From the IMG/VR virus record IMGVR_UViG_3300032088_001405, positions 1-30,268 of that record: a stretch of 30,268 nucleotides of DNA. One strand, given 5' to 3'. This DNA is from a virus. How positions within the stretch are numbered: the stretch's first letter is position 1; each line of letters opens with the position of its first letter. Shown one piece after another: positions 21,051 through 27,773 of this stretch. Below the pieces are notes generated by a model. It made no database searches. It was not told where the DNA came from and saw nothing but the letters and a program-made list of their open reading frames with translations. A program made the translations under genes and the position numbers.

Positions 21051-21960
21051 TATAGTCCCGCATATGTTTCCATGCTTGGCCTGTTTTAAGTTCTTCAAAA
21101 TTCCAATGGCTCATTGATATTTTCTTAATCCAAGTGTCTCTATCAAAGTGTTGAGGATTTTCAATTTTAGTAATATCAGTATTAGCAATATCAAATGCTT
21201 GACTAATTTTTGGATTAGGATCTAACACAAACACTGGTAATCCTTCGATTGCTGCTGCTACGCCTGGGCTACTATTATATGTTATTACAGCATGTGCATT
21301 AATAAAGTCTTGCCTAATATCAGGCTTGTGAGATATTACTACACCCGGCTTATTGATTTGCAAATATTGCTTTGCTCTTTTGTCTCCCGGGTGCGCACGT
21401 ACTACAATTGGTCTATCTGTAAACATACGCAATGTTTTAATTGTTTGCATAACCCATTGCATTACATCCAAACCTTGCATACTCCAACCGCCGTTACGCT
21501 GTAAACATATTACAATATGATGACCTTTTGTACGTTCAGGTTGTAATCGAATGCCTAAGTTACGGCTAATACTTTCCCAACGCTTAGGATCAGGATTGTC
21601 CCAAAAATAGTTACCAGTTGTAGGAAATACTCCGTTCAAACTGTAACGTAAGTAATGCTTTGCATTAGTCTTATCTACATACAAAAACAAATTACTGTCA
21701 ATTATAACTGTGTGTTTCTTATGTTTTCTTTGATTATCAATTACTGCTTTACGTAATTTAAGGTGGGGACTATTAGGACTAGATTCGTGTACATATCCTT
21801 GTATAACACCAACATCACTAAGTTGCCATCTATCACTTTGAGATTGCATTCCATTATCGCCACATGCACTTGCTCCCTGTGCAAACAGTCTCAACACCTG
21901 TTCTTTTTCAGGGTTTTTGTTTTTGCTTGGTATGCCTCTCATATAGCTTACTACTTCCAT
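21043..21960 (-). CDS. KpsC/KpsS-like (Capsule_synth) glycosyltransferase, paralogue B
   Basis: The 305-residue protein has the same architecture as its three relatives in the window: LRYSLNG (104-110, cf. WRVGLNG), HHIVICLQRNGGWSMQG, FTDRPIVVRAHP (180-191) with an intact HP motif, and VITYNSSPGVAAAIEGLPVFV (225-245). Its N-terminal VLRLFAQGA is shared with paralogue D (NMFAQGA). It is last in the late minus operon 25146-21043 and overlaps paralogue C by one base (TAATG). Similarity between paralogues is limited to the motifs, so they probably make different linkages or use different acceptors. Confidence 0.75.
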   Translation of the reverse strand: MEVVSYMRGIPSKNKNPEKEQVLRLFAQGASACGDNGMQSQSDRWQLSDVGVIQGYVHESSPNSPHLKLRKAVIDNQRKHKKHTVIIDSNLFLYVDKTNAKHYLRYSLNGVFPTTGNYFWDNPDPKRWESISRNLGIRLQPERTKGHHIVICLQRNGGWSMQGLDVMQWVMQTIKTLRMFTDRPIVVRAHPGDKRAKQYLQINKPGVVISHKPDIRQDFINAHAVITYNSSPGVAAAIEGLPVFVLDPNPKISQAFDIANTDITKIENPQHFDRDTWIKKISMSHWNFEELKTGQAWKHMRDYIT

Positions 21961-22958
21961 TATTCGTCGCCTTTGTTTCTTGCACTATGACTAATGTAAG
22001 GAAGTAATCGATTAATGCAAGTACCGTCTTGCATCTCTGCTGGTGTCCATTGGCACCATGCTAGATTATAGAACAACTGTCTTACTTCATCTTCATGTGG
22101 AATATGCATATTTTCAATATTGATTAACTTATGTTCAGTTATGTCGTATGCAAATCCGCCTTCGTCTATTGTCATAACAGGCACTCCGTATAGTAATGCA
22201 TCAATTGCTATTCCGCTAGAGTAAGTAATTACTGAGTGTGCATCTTGCATCTGGTATTCAAATGCAATTTTAGATCCGTCTACTACTTTAACATCTTTTA
22301 ATCCTGCAAATGCTAGGCGCTTAAACAAGTCATTATGATTAGTCATTCCTTTGTCACTTATTGCAGGATGTACACGAATCTCAATTGGACGTTCACTAAA
22401 GCGTCTTAATTCTACAGCAGTATCAAATACCCAATCATTAATATCGTTGTGTCTTAGACTTGCATCGCCTGCAAGTTGTAAGGCAATAACAATCTTTTGT
22501 CCACGTCTACGGAAGCCGTTGTACTCTAAATTTAGTTCTTCAAAACGCTGTGCTGTTTGGTTATCTTCAAATCCCCAATGTGCATCTTTATTCATAAATC
22601 CATTTAGTCCAACTCTATAGTGTGAATGATGGTGTGTAATTTTTCTACCTAGCAACGGAGTTTCAATACAGATAAATGTATGGGCTTTTTCAGCAACACT
22701 TGCTCTAACAGTATGATGTATGTTTGTTCTATCTGGCTTCCAACTACCTGTCATTACAGCAACATCACACTTACTGTATTTTTCGTCATATGCAAAATCT
22801 ACACCTAGGCCTAAACCTATTTCTTTATTAAAGTTTCGCAGTTTTTTATATTCTGATTTTTCTGCTGGTATTGTTGTCATTATGCCTTCATGAAATGCAC
22901 GTAGAATATCTCTTTCTCTATTATTTCCTGCGCTGTTCATATACACTTTATACTTCAT
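21960..22958 (-). CDS. KpsC/KpsS-like (Capsule_synth) glycosyltransferase, paralogue C
   Basis: The 332-residue protein is the longest of the four paralogues. It shows CDVAVMTGSWKPDR (a first-domain loop), HYRVGLNGFMNKDAHWG (113-129), KIVIALQLAGDASLR, SERPIEIRVHP with an intact HP motif (197-198), and HSVITYSSGIAIDALLYGVPVM (242-263). YRVGLNG and the aromatic loop after it match paralogue A, suggesting these two are closest. No signal peptide or membrane segment. It overlaps paralogue D by 11 nt. Confidence 0.75.
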   Translation of the reverse strand: MKYKVYMNSAGNNRERDILRAFHEGIMTTIPAEKSEYKKLRNFNKEIGLGLGVDFAYDEKYSKCDVAVMTGSWKPDRTNIHHTVRASVAEKAHTFICIETPLLGRKITHHHSHYRVGLNGFMNKDAHWGFEDNQTAQRFEELNLEYNGFRRRGQKIVIALQLAGDASLRHNDINDWVFDTAVELRRFSERPIEIRVHPAISDKGMTNHNDLFKRLAFAGLKDVKVVDGSKIAFEYQMQDAHSVITYSSGIAIDALLYGVPVMTIDEGGFAYDITEHKLINIENMHIPHEDEVRQLFYNLAWCQWTPAEMQDGTCINRLLPYISHSARNKGDE

Positions 22959-23718
22959 TTAATAGTCTCCATGCTGTTCCATTTTTAAATTCATCTATGT
23001 GGAATTGTCCGTATGCTAAATGACAAGCCCATTTATATATTTTATCTTTATCTAACTTTGTTGGTGTCTCAATAAGACTTAAATCTTTGTCGCACACCGG
23101 ATCTGCTGCTGTTGGCGCTGTTGTAAACGCAGGTACACCTTCTAACACACTTTCTAATGCTGCTATACTTTGATAAGTTACAAGTGCATGTGCATCTACT
23201 AGGTCATCAAATATTGTAGAAGTTATTCGCTGTTGTCTTGGTGCTTTATCTCTGATCTTAATAGGACGATCTGTATACTTCTTAATTTCAGCAATAGTGT
23301 TGTTTAACCATTCTTGTCTATCTATACCATAGAACTTACAAGGTTTTTCACTTGGTGTTACCAACAGAATATATCGTCCGCTATTTTGAGACTTTATTGT
23401 GTAGTTAAGTCTACGCCATCTATCATCTGGTCTATCAATAATTTTATTATGCTGTACATCATCTTTAACTACACGATGATATAATTTCCAGCCATGCGGA
23501 TTAGATGTAGATTTATAATTTCCTATATATCCGCTATCCATATAATAGAAAGGATGATTATTTTCCCAGCACCAATGTATTAACTTACGTTTACCCATAC
23601 TTCTAATCATTATAGGATTGTTACCAAAATTATAATCGTAATCTTGCATAGGTAAGTTTGCACCTTGTGCAAACATATTTACATATTCATCAGTTTTGTT
23701 TTTACTTAAACATATCAT
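22948..23718 (-). CDS. KpsC/KpsS-like (Capsule_synth) protein, paralogue D, HP motif lost
   Basis: The 256-residue protein belongs with paralogues A-C by order of segments: MFAQGANL near the start, GRYILLVTPSEKPCKF, YTDRPIKIRDKAPRQQ, and ALVTYQSIAALESVLEGVPAF. Where A-C have R-x-HP, this one reads RDKAPRQQ, so the HP dipeptide that contacts the nucleotide in related CMP-sugar enzymes is gone. It may be inactive, structural, or use another donor. I start it at ATG 23718 (17-nt overlap with the GT gene). The frame is open to 23781 but that would give an 80-nt overlap. The chosen N-terminus aligns with paralogue B. Confidence 0.7.
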   Translation of the reverse strand: MICLSKNKTDEYVNMFAQGANLPMQDYDYNFGNNPIMIRSMGKRKLIHWCWENNHPFYYMDSGYIGNYKSTSNPHGWKLYHRVVKDDVQHNKIIDRPDDRWRRLNYTIKSQNSGRYILLVTPSEKPCKFYGIDRQEWLNNTIAEIKKYTDRPIKIRDKAPRQQRITSTIFDDLVDAHALVTYQSIAALESVLEGVPAFTTAPTAADPVCDKDLSLIETPTKLDKDKIYKWACHLAYGQFHIDEFKNGTAWRLLNEV

Positions 23719-24373
23719 ATAGTTCTTGTTTCCACAAGTTATTAAATTCACAGTCTCTGTAATTTTCAAACCAAGGACCACCTTCTGTGTAGTGGATTAG
23801 ATTTGGTTTTTCAATATCGTCATACACTCCTACTAAGTAATTCCACGTATGATCTAGTTCACCTATTTCGTCATCTTTAAGCCAACTTAATCTATGTAAG
23901 TATGCTCCTGTTTTTTCTACATCGTTTACAAACTCAGCTGTAACTACTTTATTAGATGGGTGTTCACAATTAAATAGCATAACACTTGACCAGTTCTTAC
24001 GTGGATAGATAGTTTGCTTTTGTCCATCCATTTTAAATTGTTCTTTAACTTTGTAATCATGTTGTACACACATTACAGCATACTTGTCATCTGCTTGTGC
24101 AAATAGTTCTGCAATATCAGTTGTAAGGATCATATCACAATCCATAAACAATGCCCATCCTTTGAAGTCAGCAAGTTCGGGTATAAGAAATCTAGTAAAG
24201 GTAAATTCAGTCGAAGCTAGTTTATCTACAGGACGACTATACCAACCTGCATCTCTTAGTTCCTGTTGCTTTAATGGAATTACTTCTGCATCTGGTTGTT
24301 TAGATAGGATACTATGTTTACACACTTGGTATGCAATATCTTCTCGCGGATCATATCCTACAAATACTTTCAT
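23702..24373 (-). CDS. GT8-like glycosyltransferase
   Basis: The 223-residue GT-A enzyme starts MKVFVGYDPREDIAYQVCKHS. It has the DxD motif FMDCDMILTTDI (76-87), NWSSVMLFNCEH, and the C-terminal NLIHYTEGGPWFENY, matching phage and bacterial GT8-type transferases in which the HxTxGGPW loop binds the donor. It couples to the upstream cytidylyltransferase-cupin gene by ATGA and to paralogue D by a 17-nt overlap. The sugar is unknown. Confidence 0.8.
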   Translation of the reverse strand: MKVFVGYDPREDIAYQVCKHSILSKQPDAEVIPLKQQELRDAGWYSRPVDKLASTEFTFTRFLIPELADFKGWALFMDCDMILTTDIAELFAQADDKYAVMCVQHDYKVKEQFKMDGQKQTIYPRKNWSSVMLFNCEHPSNKVVTAEFVNDVEKTGAYLHRLSWLKDDEIGELDHTWNYLVGVYDDIEKPNLIHYTEGGPWFENYRDCEFNNLWKQELYDMFK

Positions 24374-25146
24374 TTATCTACTCTTTCTATGTCTTCTTCA
24401 ATACAGTTAGTACCATATTGTATTTCTACTAATTTTAAATTTGTGTTGTGTTCGTTAGCAAGTTGGTGCCAAGTTCCTACAGGTATATGCAACGACTCGT
24501 GTTGCTTATATACTCCTAGTGTTTCTACATCGGTACTACTTGTGTTAATAGTATATACTGTTGCTGTGCCTTCTGCAATAAACCAATGCTCTGAACGTTC
24601 TTGATGTCTTTGCATTGACAACTTATTGCCCGGCGGCACTGCTAATTCCTTAACTTTTGTGTGGTTATCGTATTCATGTATCACTCTGTAGTACCCCCAT
24701 ATACGCTCTGTCTTTGGTGCTTTCCACTCGTCTAGTATCCAGCTACTTGAATTCTTTTTATCTTCGCCGCCTACACCAAACGCAAATTCTACATTAGGCA
24801 TATCACCATATGTAGCATACTCTGGTGTTGTTGTGTTAGTCCTATCTCCACCGTTAGCAAAGATTACTTTGATGTCTCCATGTGTACTTAGCGTATGAAA
24901 AATTGCATGACATGCACTGTCGTCACTATCGTCAAAACCAATTACTTTGTCAACAATTTCCATTTCTTGTATTAGTGCAATACGTTCTTTGAAAGGCATA
25001 AATGGTCTGCCTTTCTTACGTGTAAGCCAATCATCACTATTCACGCCAACAATAAGTTTGTCGCCGAGTTTCTTTGCTTCGTTGAAATAGGCTAGATGCC
25101 CTGAGTGTAGTGGATCAAAGCCACCTGTTACTAATACTACGTTCAT
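24370..25146 (-). CDS. Cytidylyltransferase-cupin fusion
   Basis: Residues 1-125 are a cytidylyltransferase domain of the glycerol-3-P/heptose type (TagD, RfaE/HldE C-terminal): GGFDPLHSGHLAYF (8-21, HxGH His14/His17), GVNSDDWLTRKKGRP (34-48) and a FANGGDR loop. Residues 145-258 are a cupin like the C-terminal domain of type II mannose-6-P isomerase/GDP-mannose pyrophosphorylase: ERIWGYYRVI, QRHQERSEHWFIAEG (179-193), HIPVGTWHQLAN (220-231). A single chain would activate a sugar or polyol phosphate and perhaps isomerise it. It heads the late minus operon. The TAAATA core ends only 5 nt before its ATG. Confidence 0.82.
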   Translation of the reverse strand: MNVVLVTGGFDPLHSGHLAYFNEAKKLGDKLIVGVNSDDWLTRKKGRPFMPFKERIALIQEMEIVDKVIGFDDSDDSACHAIFHTLSTHGDIKVIFANGGDRTNTTTPEYATYGDMPNVEFAFGVGGEDKKNSSSWILDEWKAPKTERIWGYYRVIHEYDNHTKVKELAVPPGNKLSMQRHQERSEHWFIAEGTATVYTINTSSTDVETLGVYKQHESLHIPVGTWHQLANEHNTNLKLVEIQYGTNCIEEDIERVDK

Positions 25147-25151
25147 GTAGA

Positions 25152-25158
25152 TATTTAT
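25152..25158 (-). promoter_or_regulatory. Late-type promoter ATAAATA, 5 nt before start codon
   Basis: Minus-strand ATAAATA (25158-25152), then TCTAC and ATG 25146. It is divergent from the plus-strand TAAATA at 25175-25180. The spacing predicts a transcript that begins at the start codon. Confidence 0.5.
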
Positions 25159-25174
25159 GTGCGCACATAACTAC

Positions 25175-25180
25175 TAAATA
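25175..25180 (+). promoter_or_regulatory. Late-type promoter TAAATA, 5 nt before start codon
   Basis: CTAAATAC with core 25175-25180, then CTTTC and ATG 25186. There is no ribosome site between. It mirrors the minus-strand site at 25152-25158. Confidence 0.5.
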
Positions 25181-25185
25181 CTTTC

Positions 25186-25818
25186 ATGGCAATACATTTT
25201 CCAAAACATAAAGCAACATTTATACACATACCTAAAACTGCAGGTAGCAGTTTTGAATTATGGATCAGCGAAAATATTACACATTTTGATAGACAACAAA
25301 AGCATTGTACACTAACTGATGCTAGAAATATTTGGAAAAAGTTAGGATATACATTTTGCTTTGTACGAAATCCATATGCTAGAATGGTTAGTATGTTTCA
25401 CTTTATTGGACAACGTGCAGTAGAACGTATTGAAATGCGTAGCAATGGCCAGCGTACAAAGAAAAGTACTAATCAACAAGATGATATTTTAATTTCTGCA
25501 TATTATAATAAAGGATTTGAAAACTGGTTAGAAGAACATAGCCAAGATATACACAACCCATTTGACTTGGGTATTTGGTTATATGAAAGAAAAACTCCAC
25601 AAGTACATTGGATAGACGATTCTGTTGAATGGTTTAAGGCTGAAGAATTATCGTTAAAATTCAAGAGGTTACAAGACGTCTTTAATGTAGATATAGCACT
25701 GCCACATGTTAACAAAACATCACATAAACATTATAGAGATTATTATAATAAAAATACTAAGACAATAATTGAAAATTTATTTAAAGATGATCTAGATAGA
25801 TTTAACTACGACTACTAA
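25186..25818 (+). CDS. Sulfotransferase (Sulfotransfer_2 type)
   Basis: The 210-residue enzyme carries both PAPS-binding signatures: the 5'-phosphosulfate loop FIHIPKTAGSSFELW (12-26) and the 3'-phosphate site FCFVRNPYARMVSMF (57-71). A C-terminal VNKTSHKHYRDYY resembles the end of carbohydrate sulfotransferases. It would move sulfate from PAPS to a sugar hydroxyl or amine. The APS-kinase-like gene at 9257-9688 could supply PAPS. It is a lone plus-strand gene between two minus operons and overlaps the pyruvyltransferase gene convergently by 4 nt. There is no signal or membrane anchor, unlike Golgi relatives, so it is cytoplasmic. Confidence 0.85.
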   Translation: MAIHFPKHKATFIHIPKTAGSSFELWISENITHFDRQQKHCTLTDARNIWKKLGYTFCFVRNPYARMVSMFHFIGQRAVERIEMRSNGQRTKKSTNQQDDILISAYYNKGFENWLEEHSQDIHNPFDLGIWLYERKTPQVHWIDDSVEWFKAEELSLKFKRLQDVFNVDIALPHVNKTSHKHYRDYYNKNTKTIIENLFKDDLDRFNYDY

Positions 25819-26516
25819 AGGTCTTTAAAGAAGTCTGCAAGTTGTGCCATATCAAAAGTACCAGTAGTAAATAAAGGCTCTTCTACTGTACTAAGTTCTG
25901 CATGTAATCCAATAGACTCATAATGATCTTGAAACTTTGTGCCATCGCCTTTAATACCATTTTCAAATTCAACATATGCAGCCGGAATATTATATGCATG
26001 AGCAGCAATTATTCCGTGTAACGAACTACTAATTATAGTTCTACATTCAGTAATCTCTTTTGCTTTTGATAATGCGTTTTTTGTTTTAAGATTAATTACA
26101 TGGTAATTTGGATATTTTTCTTTTGCCCATTTGTATTGACTTACATGCGGAATAATTCCTACATCGTATTTCTTTTTACTTTCGTCACAAAACATTGGTA
26201 ATAGTAATGCAGGATCTCCTACTACGTCAGATGTTGTTCCGCCAGCTTGTAATAGTTTTGCTTTTGATCTTGGTCCTCTAACAAAGCGCCAGTCAGCATC
26301 AATGTCAATAGGATTTTTCATTGACATAAATCCACTACCTAGTACTAGAGTACCTTTTTTTGCATGCCTTGCAATAGAACCAATGCACATAGCATTGTAA
26401 TTACTGCCTCTAGTCCAGTCGTAATCAACACCGAAGTAGTCTAATAACTTTGGTGTTAATACATCTCCAAAATTTCCTGTTGTTGAATTACCTACCCAAT
26501 AAAAAGTGTACTTCAT
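25815..26516 (-). CDS. Polysaccharide pyruvyl transferase family protein
   Basis: The 233-residue protein shows the family's order of motifs: TGNFGDVLTPKLLDYF (13-28), RFVRGPRSKAKL (77-88), VVGDPALLLP (98-107), YDVGIIPHVSQ and ISSSLHGIIAAHAYNIPA (162-179). CsaB/WcaK-type enzymes transfer a pyruvyl ketal from PEP to a glycan sugar, adding negative charge. It directly follows the methyltransferase gene (TAG then ATG) and is last in the uvsX transcript. It is shorter than bacterial members (often 300-400), with a compact N-terminal domain. Confidence 0.83.
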   Translation of the reverse strand: MKYTFYWVGNSTTGNFGDVLTPKLLDYFGVDYDWTRGSNYNAMCIGSIARHAKKGTLVLGSGFMSMKNPIDIDADWRFVRGPRSKAKLLQAGGTTSDVVGDPALLLPMFCDESKKKYDVGIIPHVSQYKWAKEKYPNYHVINLKTKNALSKAKEITECRTIISSSLHGIIAAHAYNIPAAYVEFENGIKGDGTKFQDHYESIGLHAELSTVEEPLFTTGTFDMAQLADFFKDL

Positions 26517-27101
26517 CTATTTTTCCAATCTATGCTGTATTCTATTGTGATTTTCTTCTGACTTACTTATTAAGTACGAAGGAAATTGTTCAGTAGTTAC
26601 AGCAGTTAGATAATAATTATTTTCTTCTACAAACTCATTTACAGCATTAACTACTCCCCAAGAGGAATATTTATTATGATCTACGTAGTCGTGTCCTAGT
26701 ATAAATCCATCTTGCTTTACACAATCGTTTACTGCTTGTAGATCTTTTTGGCATCCTTCATACGAATGATCTCCGTCAACATATACCCAATCTAATGTAT
26801 TGGGCTTAACATGATTACATATGTTGTATGTTAATGTGCGTAAGAATTCTACATTATATCTTGATAATCTATCCTGCACATCTTTAAATCGTTTGTCCCA
26901 TTCTGTTTGATTTGCAAAGTACTTTCCTTGTATAGTTTTGTCAAGTACTGCAAAAACATCAACACAATAATGTTTTTTTGGTTTTGTTAGTTTACATATA
27001 AGTTCACTAAAGTTACCTTTACCTACACCCATTTCGGCAGTCGTTGCACCTCTAGGCATAAGCTCTAAAAAATATTCTCTCTTTACTTTATAAACTTGCA
27101 T
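26517..27101 (-). CDS. SAM-dependent methyltransferase (TylF/CmcI-like)
   Basis: The 194-residue class I methyltransferase has the SAM-binding AEMGVGKGNFSE (22-33), YCVDVF (45-50), and LDWVYVDGDHSYEGCQKDL (103-121) with the acidic metal-ligand run, followed by GFILGHDY (132-139). The DGDHSYEG and GHDY pair is typical of the Methyltransf_24/TylF group that O-methylates sugars or small hydroxylated substrates. It overlaps the upstream 151-aa gene by 14 nt, so it is cotranscribed with uvsX. That separates it in timing from the FkbM domain in the late operon. Confidence 0.8.
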   Translation of the reverse strand: MQVYKVKREYFLELMPRGATTAEMGVGKGNFSELICKLTKPKKHYCVDVFAVLDKTIQGKYFANQTEWDKRFKDVQDRLSRYNVEFLRTLTYNICNHVKPNTLDWVYVDGDHSYEGCQKDLQAVNDCVKQDGFILGHDYVDHNKYSSWGVVNAVNEFVEENNYYLTAVTTEQFPSYLISKSEENHNRIQHRLEK

Positions 27102-27543
27102 CTTCCATCCCTGCTACTCGTAACTTAACAACATTTGTTATTTGCCATTGCTTCTGGTCAAGTCCTTTAAGTAGACCTAACCATTTGTTACGCATAAGAG
27201 CAAACTCGTTAATAATCTTTTCATAGTCAACAACGTCTGCCTCACCGTCTACGTATTTTTCAACGTCACGGCTTGACAGAGCTCGTTGATAGTTTTCAAG
27301 ATATTTCTTAAAATACGAGCTACGCAACCTACGTAGCTCGATATTTAAGTAATTTAGGATTGCTTCAATTTCTTGAAGCTGATTAAAGCGATGTTCAACT
27401 AAGCCAGGCATTTCTGCGGCAGCACGTTCAACATTGCCTTTGAGCTTTACTTCGACACGGGCTTGTATTAGCTCGTCTTCAAAGAACTGCACAGCACTAG
27501 GTATCTTAGATATGTCTCTTGATACTTCACTATACCAACCCAT
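27088..27543 (-). CDS. Helical hypothetical protein next to uvsX (possible UvsY-like)
   Basis: The 151-residue protein is almost all alpha-helical: a long amphipathic central part (HRFNQLQEIEAILNYLNIELRR), then SSYFKKYLENYQRALSSRDVEKYVDGE and a C-terminal NKWLGLLKGLDQKQWQITN segment. T4 UvsY, the UvsX-loading recombination mediator, is a helical 137-residue protein with a similar pattern of a middle helix and a YxGR-like segment followed by a Trp-containing C-terminal helix. Position (two genes after uvsX), size and helix content fit. Sequence similarity is not clear enough to name it. It shares one base with the upstream stop (TAATG). Confidence 0.6.
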   Translation of the reverse strand: MGWYSEVSRDISKIPSAVQFFEDELIQARVEVKLKGNVERAAAEMPGLVEHRFNQLQEIEAILNYLNIELRRLRSSYFKKYLENYQRALSSRDVEKYVDGEADVVDYEKIINEFALMRNKWLGLLKGLDQKQWQITNVVKLRVAGMEDASL

Positions 27544-27773
27544 TATTCATCCCATTCATCATCTTCGTCATCAGGATCATCATCCAATTCTAAATAATAC
27601 AGTATTGCATTATCTAATTCGGCAGACGCACCTAGACATTCTTTTAATATATCATCACCTATGCCGTAATCGGCTAGTAAATCTACATAACGTTCTGCAG
27701 ATGCTTCTACTTGTTTCTTGTCAAGATATTCCTTAAACAACGTCCAAATTTCAACTATTCTTTCTTCATCCAT
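27543..27773 (-). CDS. Small acidic protein next to uvsX, 76 aa
   Basis: The 76-residue protein has a helical N-terminus (MDEERIVEIWTLFKEYLDKK) and ends in a strongly acidic run (ELDDDPDDEDDEWDE). I recall such proteins downstream of uvsX in marine T4-like phages, with no assigned role. The acidic tail resembles DNA mimics or SSB-type tails that contact basic partners. It overlaps uvsX by 8 nt (ATGGATGA) and the next gene by 1 nt. Confidence 0.7.
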   Translation of the reverse strand: MDEERIVEIWTLFKEYLDKKQVEASAERYVDLLADYGIGDDILKECLGASAELDNAILYYLELDDDPDDEDDEWDE

